Made by a program: the position numbers and the translations under genes. Below, one piece after another: positions 33,950 to 45,377 of a stretch of 64,000 nt of DNA. The notes below the pieces were generated by a model. The model saw nothing but the letters and a program-made list of their open reading frames with translations, did no database searches and was not told the DNA's origin. Every line of letters begins with the position of its first letter. Positions within the stretch are counted from its first letter, which is position 1. The DNA is taken from contig JACCIC010000038.1 of the NCBI GenBank assembly GCA_018907035.1, positions 578,001 to 642,000 on the forward strand. The letters run 5' to 3'. The DNA is from Sycobia sp. Sy_11. Its lineage: Eukaryota; Arthropoda; Insecta; Hymenoptera; Epichrysomallidae.

Positions 33950-34838
33950 CTGAATTTATTCATTAAATAAGTTTTTAAATCATTCATTGTTTGAATATTG
34001 GCTGTAACAATTATTAAGTCATCTACGTAGAGTACAACATATATATTCTTAGACATTTCTCCTTTATTTAAAATTTATATGCAACGATCAACTAATGAAT
34101 TTTTTAAAAACTTTTTTTATTGATGTTTTATCAAAATATCAAACCAACATCTTACTGCTTGTTTCAATCCATATATAGCTTTATTTAATTTACAAACTCG
34201 ATTTGTTTTGTATTTAATTCCTTCAGGAATTTTCATGTAATTTTCTTTCTACAATAAACCATTTAAAAATGCTGTTTGTACATCCATATAGTGAATAAGC
34301 AAATTATATTGATTTGCAAACGCTATAATTAATCTCAAGTTTGTAATTCTTGCTACAGAAGCAAAAGTCTCATTATAATCGATTAAATATTTTTGAGTGA
34401 AAGCACTAGCAACAAGACGCCCTTTATATTTAGATGGATTTACCCATGTTCTTTATTTTTAATAGCCATTACCCATTTGCAATCTATAATATTCTTGTTT
34501 TGTGGCTTTGATACTAGTATCCAATTTTTATTAAAATAATATGAATTTAATTCATCTTTAATTGCTTTTTCCCATTTTTCTTTATGGATATTATTTTGAA
34601 TATCAATGAAATTATTGGGACTTTCACAATTTACTGATTGTGCACACCAAACGTAATTTATTTTCTCATAAGAAATTCTTAGTTTATATTTTACTCTATT
34701 ACTCGTTCTTAGATTTGTAATTATTTTCTTTGTATTATATTTATCATTTTTAAATTGTGACTGATTGCAATGATCTATTTCTATTATAGATTTATTAGAC
34801 TTGATCAAATTTTCATTTGAATTTCTGTCTATTTTCAA
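33950..34838 (-). pseudogene. pol: Copia reverse transcriptase remains
   Basis: The RT start is at 34440-34838: KWEKAIKDELNSYYFNKNW, then IIDCKWVMAIK. Further pieces are CKLNKAIYGLKQAVRWF (about 34140-34210) and the catalytic LYVDDLIIVTA (about 34010-34050). Stops and deletions lie between them. Confidence 0.8.
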
Positions 34839-35447
34839 ATCATGTTTATCTGATTCATTTTTCTCAGATTCGTCTTCCAGAAATTTTTCTGATTTTTCAT
34901 TATCAGATTTCTGAAGTTCTACTAATTTGTTGCGAACATCATTTTCATCAGTTTTCTTGGAATTTTCTATGACAATTCCTGCCAGAAATTTTTCTGATTT
35001 TCCATTATCAGATTTCTGAGGCTCTACTGATTTGTTACGAACATTACGTTCGTCAGTTTTCTTGGAATTTTTATTACCATTCCTCCAAGCCTCATTTCTG
35101 GTCTCGAATTCAAAAAATTTATTTCATCAGCTGTCACATGCCTTGCTACAATTAATTTTTCTGATTCTACATCCCATATTTTATAGTAAAATTAAAATTA
35201 AAACGTAACCAACTAAAATACGTTTCCAAGATTTACCTTCAAAATTTTATTTTTTGTTTTTCTTATTATATTATTCACATATATTGTACTATCGAAAACT
35301 TTTAAATATTTTACTTGAGGATTTTTACCATGTCATAATTGATATGGTATTTTATACTGTTTTAAAGCATTAGTAAGGGTTAAATTTATTAAATACGTAG
35401 CAGTTTAAACTGCATCTCCCCAAATTACTTCCTTCAGTTAATCTCAC

Positions 35448-35758
35448 TTAGCAATGTAGTACTTTTTCAGTAATTGTTTTAATTCTTTCTCCATTTAATA
35501 ATAGAGTATGAGGAACTGTTAAATGATAGCTGATTTCATTATATTTGTAATAGTCCTTCATTTCATTCGATAAATACTTTCCACCATAATGCTCATCAAG
35601 TACGTGCAATAGATCAAGTTCAGATAGAAGAGATCGGATTCTAAACTTCCACACACTATATTTTTCACCGTTAAAAGGCTTAATATTCCTTTTTGTTTTA
35701 ACGGATTCGATTTTTTACATAATAGAAAAAAACTGCTTTTTTGTTGTGTATTTGACAC
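35448..35758 (-). pseudogene. pol: Copia integrase remains
   Basis: Two overlapping minus-strand frames. The piece [16 protein letters not shown] corresponds to the region around the last catalytic Glu of Copia integrase. CCHC or Gag motifs were not found. Confidence 0.55.
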
Positions 35759-35815
35759 AGTTTTATTTTATTTACTAGATTACACTATCCACAAAATCAC
35801 GGAAAGTTTACTCGT

Positions 35816-36204
35816 GAAATCTGGGCCAATAACCTATTGAATTTTTATTAAATGTAGTAGGTGGAATGTTAAAATAAAGATACACGAAATAAACTTTTAA
35901 CATGAACTTTATTTCAAACGAGGAAACAAAAGACGTCTGTTCAAACGAAAGGACGACGCAAGACTCACAACAGTACTCGGTAAAGAAAACTCTGTAAGCC
36001 CTTGTGAGAAGCTTAAAACCTATATAAAAATTTCAGGCATCTAAACTATAAACTCGTAAATCATTTATCGCGCAGGGCAGCAAAGACGCAGATCGTAATA
36101 AGACCCAGTGGACACATATGTTTACATCCTTTTACGATACTGTCCAATATTTAGTTTCAAGTATTTTTTTGCTTTATTATTTATAGAAGGCTAAAATAAT
36201 CTAA
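35816..36204 (-). repeat. Copia LTR, right (5') copy
   Basis: 389-bp direct repeat partner of 32381-32769. CTGGGCCAATAACC at 35821-35834 is the minus-strand primer-binding-like site next to the internal region. Confidence 0.85.
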
Positions 36205-36640
36205 TAAATATAAATGAAAAAATTCATATTTTAAATAATCCAAATAATGTAAATTTAATGTTAGAGTTCAGTAAATTAAACAACACTTATCATTCCTTAT
36301 TAATATAAACATTATATTTCGTATGTAAGTTAAGAAGGTGGTAGTGCTATAAATGTGATACCAATAAAGTTGTAGTGGGGATGGGGTGTGTAAAGTATCG
36401 TGCTGGGTTTCTTAAATTAATTTAGTTCCCGAGGATGAACCGTAGCGGTTCAAAACTTCAAACCCAAGGTGAATCTAAAGTTAAGGTGATCGGAGCGGTC
36501 AAGTTGTCCTTTACTAACATATAATATTGTTTTTATTATTTTTATTTTGAAGATTCATTAAAAAATTTTAATAAATTACGTCAAATATCCTAAATTAAAC
36601 TAACGAATATTTTCTTGGTCTTAATGTCTGACTATCATTA
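36205..36640. other. AT-rich spacer
   Basis: Nothing recognised. Confidence 0.4.
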
Positions 36641-37075
36641 TGTGACGCGGTAGCGCCACGATGGCGAGCTTTAGAACCGTCGGTATAGCGCGGCTGCTAC
36701 ACTATTTACTTCTAAATTGAGATTCCGAGTTTGCAATCAATTAAAAAAAAAGTGATTTATTACTTTTTTATCGATAATTTTTCAAAGCAAAGCTACCATT
36801 TATGACCTAAGGGATCGTTTCCCGCTCGTATTTTTGGGTAAAAAGCAGTTTATAATATAAAACTCCTTGTGTGACGATAGAAAATAGTCAGAAACACTTT
36901 TTTCTATATATAAATAGTAATAGTAAATACACAGCAATAATTTCAGCACTATGACCGTCCAAACTATAGTAAAAGTCAGCACTAAGACATGTGTATAGTA
37001 TAGTAAGATAATATATAGTATAGTAAGACGCTTTAATTTAATAATATGAGGTTGTGCACAAGTGTTCCGTGTATT
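36641..37075 (+). repeat. Dispersed repeat X, copy 1
   Basis: Begins TGTGACGCGGTAGCGCCACG and runs to a (TATAG)-type stretch and GACGCTTTAATTTAAT. An inverted copy lies at 62855-63343 and a fragment of its start at 59042-59145. No ORF of note; possibly a non-autonomous DNA element. Confidence 0.7.
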
Positions 37076-37837
37076 TTGATGGACTTTCCTTCTTCCATCA
37101 AACAATTATATTTATTGTCCCACTTTTGGTATGTTTTACATATTATAAAAAATTTGTATAATATTATTTACTAAAAATTTTTTATAATATACTTTCCGAA
37201 TGTTCCAAAAATTAACAGAAAAATTATTCTAAAATTAAATTAGAAATTAGTTCATTGATATAGTCAAATGTCCTTCTAACTGTGACAAAGGGAAGCATAA
37301 TAAAATTAAATATATCTTCTCATATATTTAAAAAAAATTTATATAATATTATGCTTTCCGAAAGTTCCAAATATTAACACAAATATTATTCTATAATTAA
37401 ATTATAAATTAGTTCCCTGATATAATCAAATATCCTACAGAATGTGATAAAGGCAAACAATAATATGTGTTCTTAGCATATTAAGAAATTTACTACTTAT
37501 AAATCTTATATGCATTTTAAAAAACTTTATATAAAATATTTTTCTAAATTCAGTAATTTATTAAGATAAAAATACATACATAATAATATATGTAATTATA
37601 TTGTAACTCTTTTCATAGTAAAACAAAAAAATTTTTATATAATTTAATAATATTTACGAATAAAATTTTTCTAAAATCTTTTGAAATAGATTAACAAAAA
37701 ATAAATTATATGACTTAATAACGTCTTAAATTAATAGGACATTAAAACAAATGGCTAACTGCATTTTGTATGCATTGCTTTAAATAACAACTTGTATGGT
37801 TTACACAAATATATCTAAAACTCTAAAAAAATAATAA
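37076..37837. other. AT-rich spacer
   Basis: No gene seen. Two related blocks with TATAATAT(A/T)CTTTCCGAA..GTTCCAAA..TTAACA occur near 37180-37290 and 37340-37450, a decayed duplication. Confidence 0.45.
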
Positions 37838-39385
37838 TAAATAAATTATTTCAATGAAAAACCAGCTTAATAAAACAGAGTTTATTTTCCAACCATTTTG
37901 TCCACCTGTGGACTCATAAAAAAGATGTTTTTAGGTAAACATTCTACTGCTATTTTTTCTGATTGCTATGTTTCTGCTTTTTATGAGTCTACGCGTGGAC
38001 AAAATTATGTGAACATACAGTATACCTAAACGCTGAAACAAATAAATAAATCAATAGTTTAACGAAAATACAGCTTAAAAAATAACGAGATCATTTAGAA
38101 ATCCGAATCCATTTTCACATCATTTTATACATTCGGGACAAATGGCATGCTTCATGGATTTTTCTAAAAGTATTAAGAAAAGTATAATGAGCAGACGAAT
38201 AATAGATATTAAAATTAATATGCACTTGGTATCAAATTATCATAATCAGAGGGCAAAAAAATATCAGTATTTAAATTATTACATGAGAAGGTTATGAAAT
38301 TATTACTCAAAATTTATTAAAATATATTTTACAAATAAATACTATCAATGCGTTGACTCATAAAAAAAGAGTTAATTATCTTGAATCATCGACGTTTTTA
38401 GGTGAACATTGTTCTGCTATTTTTCTGATAATTCATTCTTATTAAAAAAAAAAAAAAACAGATATGAACTTGCCGGGCCCGGTCCCACAAAGCTTATGCT
38501 GTTTTTTGTAATAATTAATTTTTTCATGAAAAAATTTTACTTTTTGAAGATTAGACAAATGTTCAGAAAGAATATGCAAAAAAAATTAATATATGTACCT
38601 TGAAAGGTACTTAAAGTATGATATAATTTGTTATACCAACCGAACGAAAAGCAAAACTTCCATAATAAGAGAATTATGTTTTGAAAACCTTGTCAAGAAG
38701 AATAAATATAATAGAAATTTCTACACAGAATTAAAACATATACAGATTATTTAATCAATCAAATTTTCCACCGTATTATTTCTTAAAGTTCCTTTGAATG
38801 ACAGATTGCTATTTTAAATTTGTGTAAAAGTCCGATTTTCACTTTTAGATTAGGCTCAGGTGATAAGGTAATCCGATTGTTTACTTTCGTTAAGTACCGA
38901 ACTTCCAGGCAAAATTGAAGTTTGTCATATTTTATTTGCCCTCTGATTATGATAATTTGATACCAAGTGCATATTAATTTTAATATCTATCATTCGTCTG
39001 CTCATTATACTTTTCTTAACACTTTTAGAAAAATCCATAAGATATGCCATTTATCCCGAATGTACAAAATGATGTGAAAATGGATTCAGATTTCTAATGA
39101 TCTCGTTACTTTTTTAAGCTGTATTTTTGTTAATCTATTGATTTATTTATTTGTTTCAGAGTTTAGATAGATTGTATGTTCACATCATTTTGTCCACGCG
39201 TAGACTCATAAAAAGCAGAAGTATAGCATTCACAAAAAATAGCAGTAAAATGTTTACCTAAAAACATCTTTTTTATGAGTCCACAGGTGGACAAAATGAT
39301 GTGAAAAGAAACTCGGCTATTTGTAACTGACCTCATTACTTTATTAACCTCCATTTCCATTGAAATAATTTATTTTTATATAATT
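37838..39385. mobile_element. Palindromic DNA element with ~400-bp inverted repeats
   Basis: The arms at about 37838-38271 and 38937-39385 are reverse complements apart from small gaps. Shared landmarks are AAATAAATTATTTCAATG at the outer ends, TTTTGTCCACCTGTGGACTC and CCTCTGATTATGATAATTTG at the inner ends. The 665-bp centre has no transposase, and a partial third copy of the arm motif lies at 38350-38440. It behaves like a foldback/MITE-type DNA element. Exact termini and target duplication are not resolved. Confidence 0.75.
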
Positions 39386-39679
39386 CTTTTATTTTATGAA
39401 CACTATATGGTCGATAAACATATGTGTTCGTTTAATATTAATTATCAAGTATTTATTAAATAGATATGTATCTATATATATAAAAATGAATGTATGTGTG
39501 TTTGTTTGTCCTGGATAAACTCCGAAACTACTGAACCGATCGCCTCAAAAATTTAACCACGTCTTCTACACAGTCAGAAATAGGTCATAGGCTTTTTTTT
39601 GCAAAATATAAAAAATTGGCAAATTAGGTAATCAAATTAGGTACCAACGATTTGTAATGTATATACTATAGACACACAG

Positions 39680-40268
39680 CTGCGCTTTTTTAACATTTAC
39701 CTGTAATCCTACATGGGATGAAATAAAAAAACATCTATTTCCAGGACAATCATCTTGGGATCGTCATGAGGTCGTTGGGCGTGTTTTTAAGCAAAAAGTA
39801 AAATCTATGATCGATTTTATTACCAAATGTCATGTTTTTGGGAAAACTCGCTGTTGGATGTATTCTATTGAATAGCAGAAAAGAGGATTATCTCATGCGC
39901 ACATTTTAATTTGGTTGGTCGAAAAATTACGCTAGACAAGATAGAGAAAGTTATATCAGCACAAATACCAGATATTGAGATTGATCCTGGCTTATTCACA
40001 GTTGTTACCAAAAATATGATTCATGATCCATGTGGCGCGATCAATAATAATTCTTCATGTATGAGAAAGGGAAAATGCACAAAATGGTATCCAAAAGACT
40101 GAAACGCCGAAACTGTAACTGGGAATGATGGATATCCACAAAATCGGCGACGATCGACTGAAGATGGTGAAAAATCGATAATTCTAAAAGTGCGCAACAA
40201 TGAAATCAAAGTGGATAACCGTTGGATTGTACCGTATTCGTCTTTACTTTCGAAAACTTTCAAAGCAC
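39680..40268 (+). pseudogene. Helitron Rep (HUH) domain, broken
   Basis: Rep nicks DNA for rolling-circle transposition. The reading contains TFTCNPTWDEIKKHLFPG, RVFKQKVKSM, a TAG where Trp is expected just before QKRGLSHAHILIWL (the HAH two-His motif), and DPCGAINNNSSCMRKGKC with KWYPKD. The frame ends at 40102 (TGA) and continues in another frame with NDGYPQNRRRSTEDG and VDNRWIVPYSSLLSKTF. The catalytic Tyr region is missing with the deletion that follows. Confidence 0.85.
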
Positions 40269-40535
40269 ATATTGCCACGTATTCCAATGATTCCAACAGA
40301 CATACCATTTGAATTCAAGCGTTTACAGTTTCCGGTTCGACTCGCTTTTGATATGAAGATCAAGAAAGCACAAGGACAATCTTTGCAAATATGTGGGCTT
40401 GATTTAGAGAATCCATGCTTTTCACATGGACAACTATATGTTGCCTGTTCACGTGTAGGAAAACCTATAGATTTATTCGTGTATGCGCCAGAAGGACATA
40501 CAAGAAATATCGTTCATCCTGAAGCACTCAAATAA
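40269..40535 (+). pseudogene. Helitron helicase C-terminus (PIF1-like)
   Basis: Joined directly to the Rep piece near 40270. It has PRIPMIPTDIPFEFKRLQFP, KKAQGQSLQICGLDL and HGQLYVACSRVGKP, the last motifs of PIF1-type helicases in Helitrons, and ends at TAA 40533-40535. All earlier helicase motifs (Walker A and B) are deleted. Confidence 0.85.
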
Positions 40536-41315
40536 TTATTGCTATTATTATTTCAATTTTTTCTTTTCATTATTGAGAAATTTTTATTATTTTACTTATT
40601 ATTTTTAAAATTAATTAATAATTTTTTGATTCCAGAGAATGAAAATATAATGGTATGGCCATTACAGTGGTTCAGATGTCACTGAAGTCATACAGGGTTA
40701 TATTAAATTCGCAATGATGCAAAAATATTTGGAGCTACTTTTACTTGATGTTGTTGCGTAAGGGAGACACATCAATAAAAATGTATTATAATAGTCATAA
40801 AATTCATTCTATTAAGTTTTACTAGATAAATTCTATTATGTTGTTACTATTTTTATTTATATATTTTAGTTGCTATTATTTAGAAATATTTATAAAAGAT
40901 TATTTAGAAATATTATATATTAGTTCTTATCTTCTTATCTTTTATAATTGCTTACTAATCTTTTTATTCCACAGAATTGTAAATAAAATGCTATTACAAT
41001 GCCAGTGGTTCGGAAGTCATTTAAACTCATAGGTTCCCGCAATGATGCGAACATACTTGGAATAAATGTAAAGTATCGCATTTTTTATAAACAGTGTACT
41101 TTTCCTTGATGTTATCGCGTAAGCGTAGTACATCAATAATAATATACTGCACCTTCCAATACTGAGCGGTTTTTATAGAATTAATTATATTAAGTTAGAT
41201 TACAGTTTTTTTTATTGCAGATAGTAGACGCCTCTTTTTCTAAATCGAAAAAAGTATCGTTAATATCTGAAATGACAGTATTATTCTCTCGGGCGAAGCC
41301 GAGAGCGGGCAACTA

Positions 41316-42273
41316 TATATATATATATGTATATATATATAGTATGTATATTATATTGTATATAAGATACATACACATTTTAGATACGGTTTCTACTGAG
41401 AAATATTATATTGGCGTGTACGGGCGGTTGATTACGATATTCCGTTGCCTCAAGCCGATTTCTATAGGCAGTTGTGTGTTCGGATGTTAGAATACGATGT
41501 CCAGGTGTCTCTGGGCGATTTCTACGGGGAATAGTGTATTTAGTTGATAGAGAACGAGGTTTAGGTATGAGGAAATCAACTTCTATGGGAAGATTCGTGT
41601 TGGGACGGAAAAATAAGATATCTAGGTCTTTCCGAACGACTTCTATGGGGAGTTTGTGTTTAGTCGTTAGGAAGCGATGCTAGCTTTCTCGGGACGACTT
41701 CTACTGTGAGTATCGTGTTTAGTTGATAGGAAACGATGTTTAGGTACGTCGGGACGACTTCTACGGGGAGTACTGTGTTTAGTTGGTAGAAGACGATGTC
41801 CAGGTATGACGGGACGATTTCCACGGGGAATTTCGTGTTCGGACGGTAGAAAACGATGTCAAGATGTTTCTGAATGACTTCTATGGGGGGATTCGTGTTT
41901 GGATAGTGTGATAGTATTCCCAACAAAAAACTCTCTATAGCAGTCGTCCCGAGGCATGTTCTATATTACGAACATGATATTCTATAAACGTCGTCCGAGA
42001 CACTTCGACATCTTTTTTTATCGCTCGAACTCAAAAGTACAATTTTCCTCATAGAAGCCGTATGTAATAGGTATACGTGTGTGTATTAAATACGGTTGTA
42101 CATTCTGTATATATATGCTGTATATACAGAAGCGACGATAGGTAAATTATGGTCAATTATTTATAGTATTATAGATTTTTATCTATAGAGTACTTTTTAC
42201 TTAGATATTATTGAATTGCTTATGAAATCGGTGAAATTATTATCTTGGGCGAAGCCGAGACGGGAGATACTAG
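41316..42273 (+). mobile_element. Minisatellite Helitron-like element, copy 3
   Basis: Starts next to the Helitron end in an AT run, then TACGGTTTCTACTGAGAAAT and about nine units of exactly or nearly 60 bp (about 41400-41940). It ends GCGAAGCCGAGACGGGAGATA then CTAG at 42270-42273 with a flanking T. Between array and terminus lies the same AGTACTTTTTACTTAGATAT segment as in copies 1, 2 and 4. Confidence 0.75.
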
Positions 42274-42277
42274 TATA

Positions 42278-42282
<5 letters not shown>

Positions 42283-42334
<52 letters not shown>
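42283..42334. repeat. (AT)n microsatellite
   Basis: Pure AT run. Confidence 0.95.
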
Positions 42335-42336
<2 letters not shown>

Positions 42337-42814
42337 CTTATATGTCTATATATTAATATTTAATATAAGATACTTATATTTCAGATATTTTATTCATCAA
42401 TAATTTGAAAATAAATTTAGAATTAATTTGAAATATGTAAAATTGAAAAATTGTATAAAAATTAGATATAATAAGTGTTTATATTATTTATAATAAAATT
42501 ATCTATTGTATTTAAGTTGTTTTAAATGAATATATGTTTAGATAAATATATCTATGTTTACAATACAGTAAATATTTTTTCTTAACACACACGCGCACAC
42601 ATACGAGCATCCAAGAATTGCTGCAATATGAGTCCAATATATCTCCGATATGGATGCAATCTAGCGGCAACTTTTGCTGTTCTCCAGTTGATTGGGTATT
42701 GGCGATATCATCAAAAATAGACTAGTACAGAAGAGTACTTCCCATATAAAATTCTTTCCAAAACTTTTGGGTTACACCCGTTAGTACTGTAACCCATCCA
42801 CTAGATGGCGCCAC
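42335..42814. other. AT-rich flank of the Polinton
   Basis: No gene. A CTCF-consensus-like site, CCACTAGATGGCGC, is at 42798-42811, just outside or at the edge of the left terminal repeat. Confidence 0.4.
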
Positions 42815-43028
42815 ATATAATATATGTAGAGCTACTTCCAACACTGCCTCCCCATGGAGATGTTCACAAAATATAATATTATTTTGCTAATATGTAAGAT
42901 ATACACGAAAGAAGTTACAATTGATTTGATTTAAAACTATAAATAAAATAGAAATTTAAATTAATAATTTAAAAGCTGAAAGAGCAGACTTATGAACATA
43001 GGCAATATCATTCTATGAAGCTGATGAG

Positions 43029-43081
43029 TAGCGTAGTGGTTAATGTTCTCACTTTTCATGCGGAAGATCTGGGTTCAATCC
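43029..43081 (+). promoter_or_regulatory. tRNA-like Pol III promoter in left TIR
   Basis: A box TAGCGTAGTGG (43029-43039) and B box GGTTCAATCC (43072-43081) are 43 bases apart, as in tRNA genes. The anticodon-arm region does not pair well and the acceptor stem is absent, so it is tRNA-like rather than a tRNA gene. It points inward. Confidence 0.6.
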
Positions 43082-43723
43082 TTAACTTTTTTTTTTAATA
43101 AATTTTAATAATTAATAAAATGTATCATTTATATAATTTGTGTATAATATAACTGATGTTTACGAGAAATATATGTAATCTTACAAAATACTACCAAGGT
43201 TATCTTTGAAAATTTATTTTTTAATTTTCCTATTAATAATTGTTTTAGTAACAAAGGTCATAAAAATTATTTCTATCTTCAGCATTATTCTGTCATGAAA
43301 GACAATGCTAGTATTGAAATAAATTATAATGTAATAAAAAAATGAAATTATATTTTATAAAATTACGTTTTATTGAAATTTGATGTAGATACTTTTTTCC
43401 ATTTTTTAAAATATTCATTTAACGATACTTATTTATAATAAAAAATTTCTATATTTATTGCGTACGTTAATTATGTTAAATATTCTGTTTTTATAACAAG
43501 TTTACTAAAAGTGTCACTAACAAATTAATATCTCTTGGTTGTGGATATATTTATAAACATGTTTTATTAAAAATACTAAATTTTTTTTGTTTCATGAAGA
43601 ACAAAATTTGTACTAAAAATTACAAATATCAGTAGTATAGCTATGAGAGTTCTGGATCACCGGAACTAATTGCGAGCTAACGTCAGCAGCTGTGACGTTA
43701 CGCTCCTCTACGTCACGAGCCCC

Positions 43724-43741
43724 TACGTCATCACTTCCGGT
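43724..43741. promoter_or_regulatory. ETS/CRE-like composite site, left TIR
   Basis: TACGTCATCACTTCCGGT joins a CRE-like TACGTCA to an ETS-like ACTTCCGG. A second copy is at 44024-44040 (TACGTCATTACTTCCGG). Binding is inferred from sequence alone. Confidence 0.4.
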
Positions 43742-44122
43742 GATCCTGAACTCTCTTAGCTCACAGCGTTAACGTCACGCTGCGCCTACCTCCCCTAGCG
43801 CTATATATTTTTCTCTCTCACTCTCTTATGCTAGAGAGAGAGAGAGAGAAAATTATATAGTTCTTTCTTTCTCTTGCAACGCGCAGATTTCTTTTTTGTT
43901 ATTGAAAGGTGCCGTTGCACGACCCCACTTATCACCCTACTACGGAAAAGAGTAGAGGGAGCGAGAGCTATATAGCTCTCTCTCTCTCTCTCTCTCTTGT
44001 TACTGGTAACGTTACGCGCTCCCTACGTCATTACTTCCGGTGCTTCGGAACGCTCTTAGCTCACAGCGCTGAAGTCACGCGCCATGACTTCGCGCTGTAC
44101 CTGTCTCCCCTAGCGTTATATT

Positions 44123-44205
<83 letters not shown>

Positions 44206-44661
44206 GTGCGTGGTATTCTATGTTATTGAAGGATGGTGTTGCGCGACCACTGTCATCCTAATATAGGACAGAGTAGAGGGAGAGAGCTGTATAACTCTCT
44301 CTCTATCGCTCTCTTGCTACCGCTGCACTTGACGATGCCTGTGTTTGGCCTCGCAATCAGCACTATGTCCCACAGTCCAGGTCAACAATGGGGGACATGT
44401 ATACTTACTCCTAAATTATAATCCACTTCACTGATTATCAATGTTTCTTTTTGACTATACATAATAAATTTAGTTTCTTATTTTTTCTCTTACGTTATAA
44501 CTTACATTCATTGAAGTAGTTTAAGAAATTGTACACAATATGCAGCCCTATTTTCTCTATCCTAATGCTGTAAGTGCTTGAGAAGGAGTTGCCAGTCAAT
44601 AGTGAGCATGTTGATGGTTCCATATTTCCGATCAATAAGTTAATACGATCCCATGCGGGTG

Positions 44662-44699
<38 letters not shown>

Positions 44700-45377
44700 A
44701 TATAACTATATGACAATGAATTGTGTAGTCGCCAATTTTTTTAGAATTAATTTATTGAATTAAAAAATTATAAATTTATTATTAAATAGGAGAATTCTAC
44801 AATACGTGCGTTTTGGTGAGTGTAGTACAGAGCAGCACATTCAGGATTTGCAAATTCATATGTCCTGGTTTTTTTTTTGTAAACAACTAGATTTTATGTT
44901 TCATTAGCTTATATTAGAACACTATATGATACACACACATTTTTACAACAATGGCTTGGTCAAGACCGAGGATTGATTCTTCGGTAAGATTTTCTCGAGA
45001 GCTTTAAAGTGAATCTCTCAAACACTTTATCTTGCATCTTCATTCATAATTTTTCTACGTTTCCTCAGCACTTATAACGGTCGCATTGGTATACGTATTC
45101 ATGGACCTCTCTCGTATAGATTAAAATTAGTTTGAGCAGTGCTGGAGAACGTTTCAGTAATAATTTTTTTGTCTTCTGATCCTCTATTTCAGATGCAGGT
45201 GCAGAGAAAGAAGCTTTCGCTACACTAGGCAAACACCTCAGGCGAAACTCTATTTTCGAAAACAATACAATATCATTAACAGGTTTTTTCGTTTTCTTTT
45301 TCTAGTTTAGAAAAGCCTCAAGTTTAATTTTACTTGCAATAAGTATACATCGAAAATAAACCTGTTTAATTAATTTC

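Larger units (their letters stand above)
32381..36204 (-). mobile_element. Decayed Copia LTR retrotransposon
   Basis: Two 389-bp direct repeats (32381-32769 and 35816-36204), almost identical, enclose minus-strand Copia coding remains in the order integrase, RT, RNase H. The internal region is only about 3 kb and full of stops. No target duplication could be matched outside the repeats, and the left flank has lost its continuation of segment C. Confidence 0.85.
39471..41315 (+). mobile_element. Helitron, internally deleted
   Basis: The left end is A|TC followed by TATATATATAAAAATGAATG. The right end is CTCGGGCGAAGCCGAG plus AGCGGGCAACTA near 41315, with a flanking T. Between them are an N-terminal Rep piece and a C-terminal helicase piece. 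After the ORF (40536-41215) two copies of a unit of about 350 bp (landmark GATTCCAGAGAATG / TATTCCACAGAATT) are arranged in tandem. Confidence 0.8.
42815..44410 (+). repeat. Polinton left terminal inverted repeat
   Basis: Matches 55150-56805 reversed. Going inward: a tRNA-like Pol III promoter, AT-rich DNA, then a GC-richer part with CRE-like, ETS-like and (CT)n/(GA)n sequences in two related blocks (about 43630-43930 and 43930-44230). A long (CT)n run lies at about 44125-44201. Confidence 0.85.

Noticed and set aside
43020..43090. Functional tRNA gene
   Set aside because: Only the A and B boxes are good; the anticodon stem is poorly paired and no acceptor stem is visible.
43909..44229. Leu/Ser-repeat frame in the Polinton left repeat
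   Set aside because: Translation of a (CT)n microsatellite.
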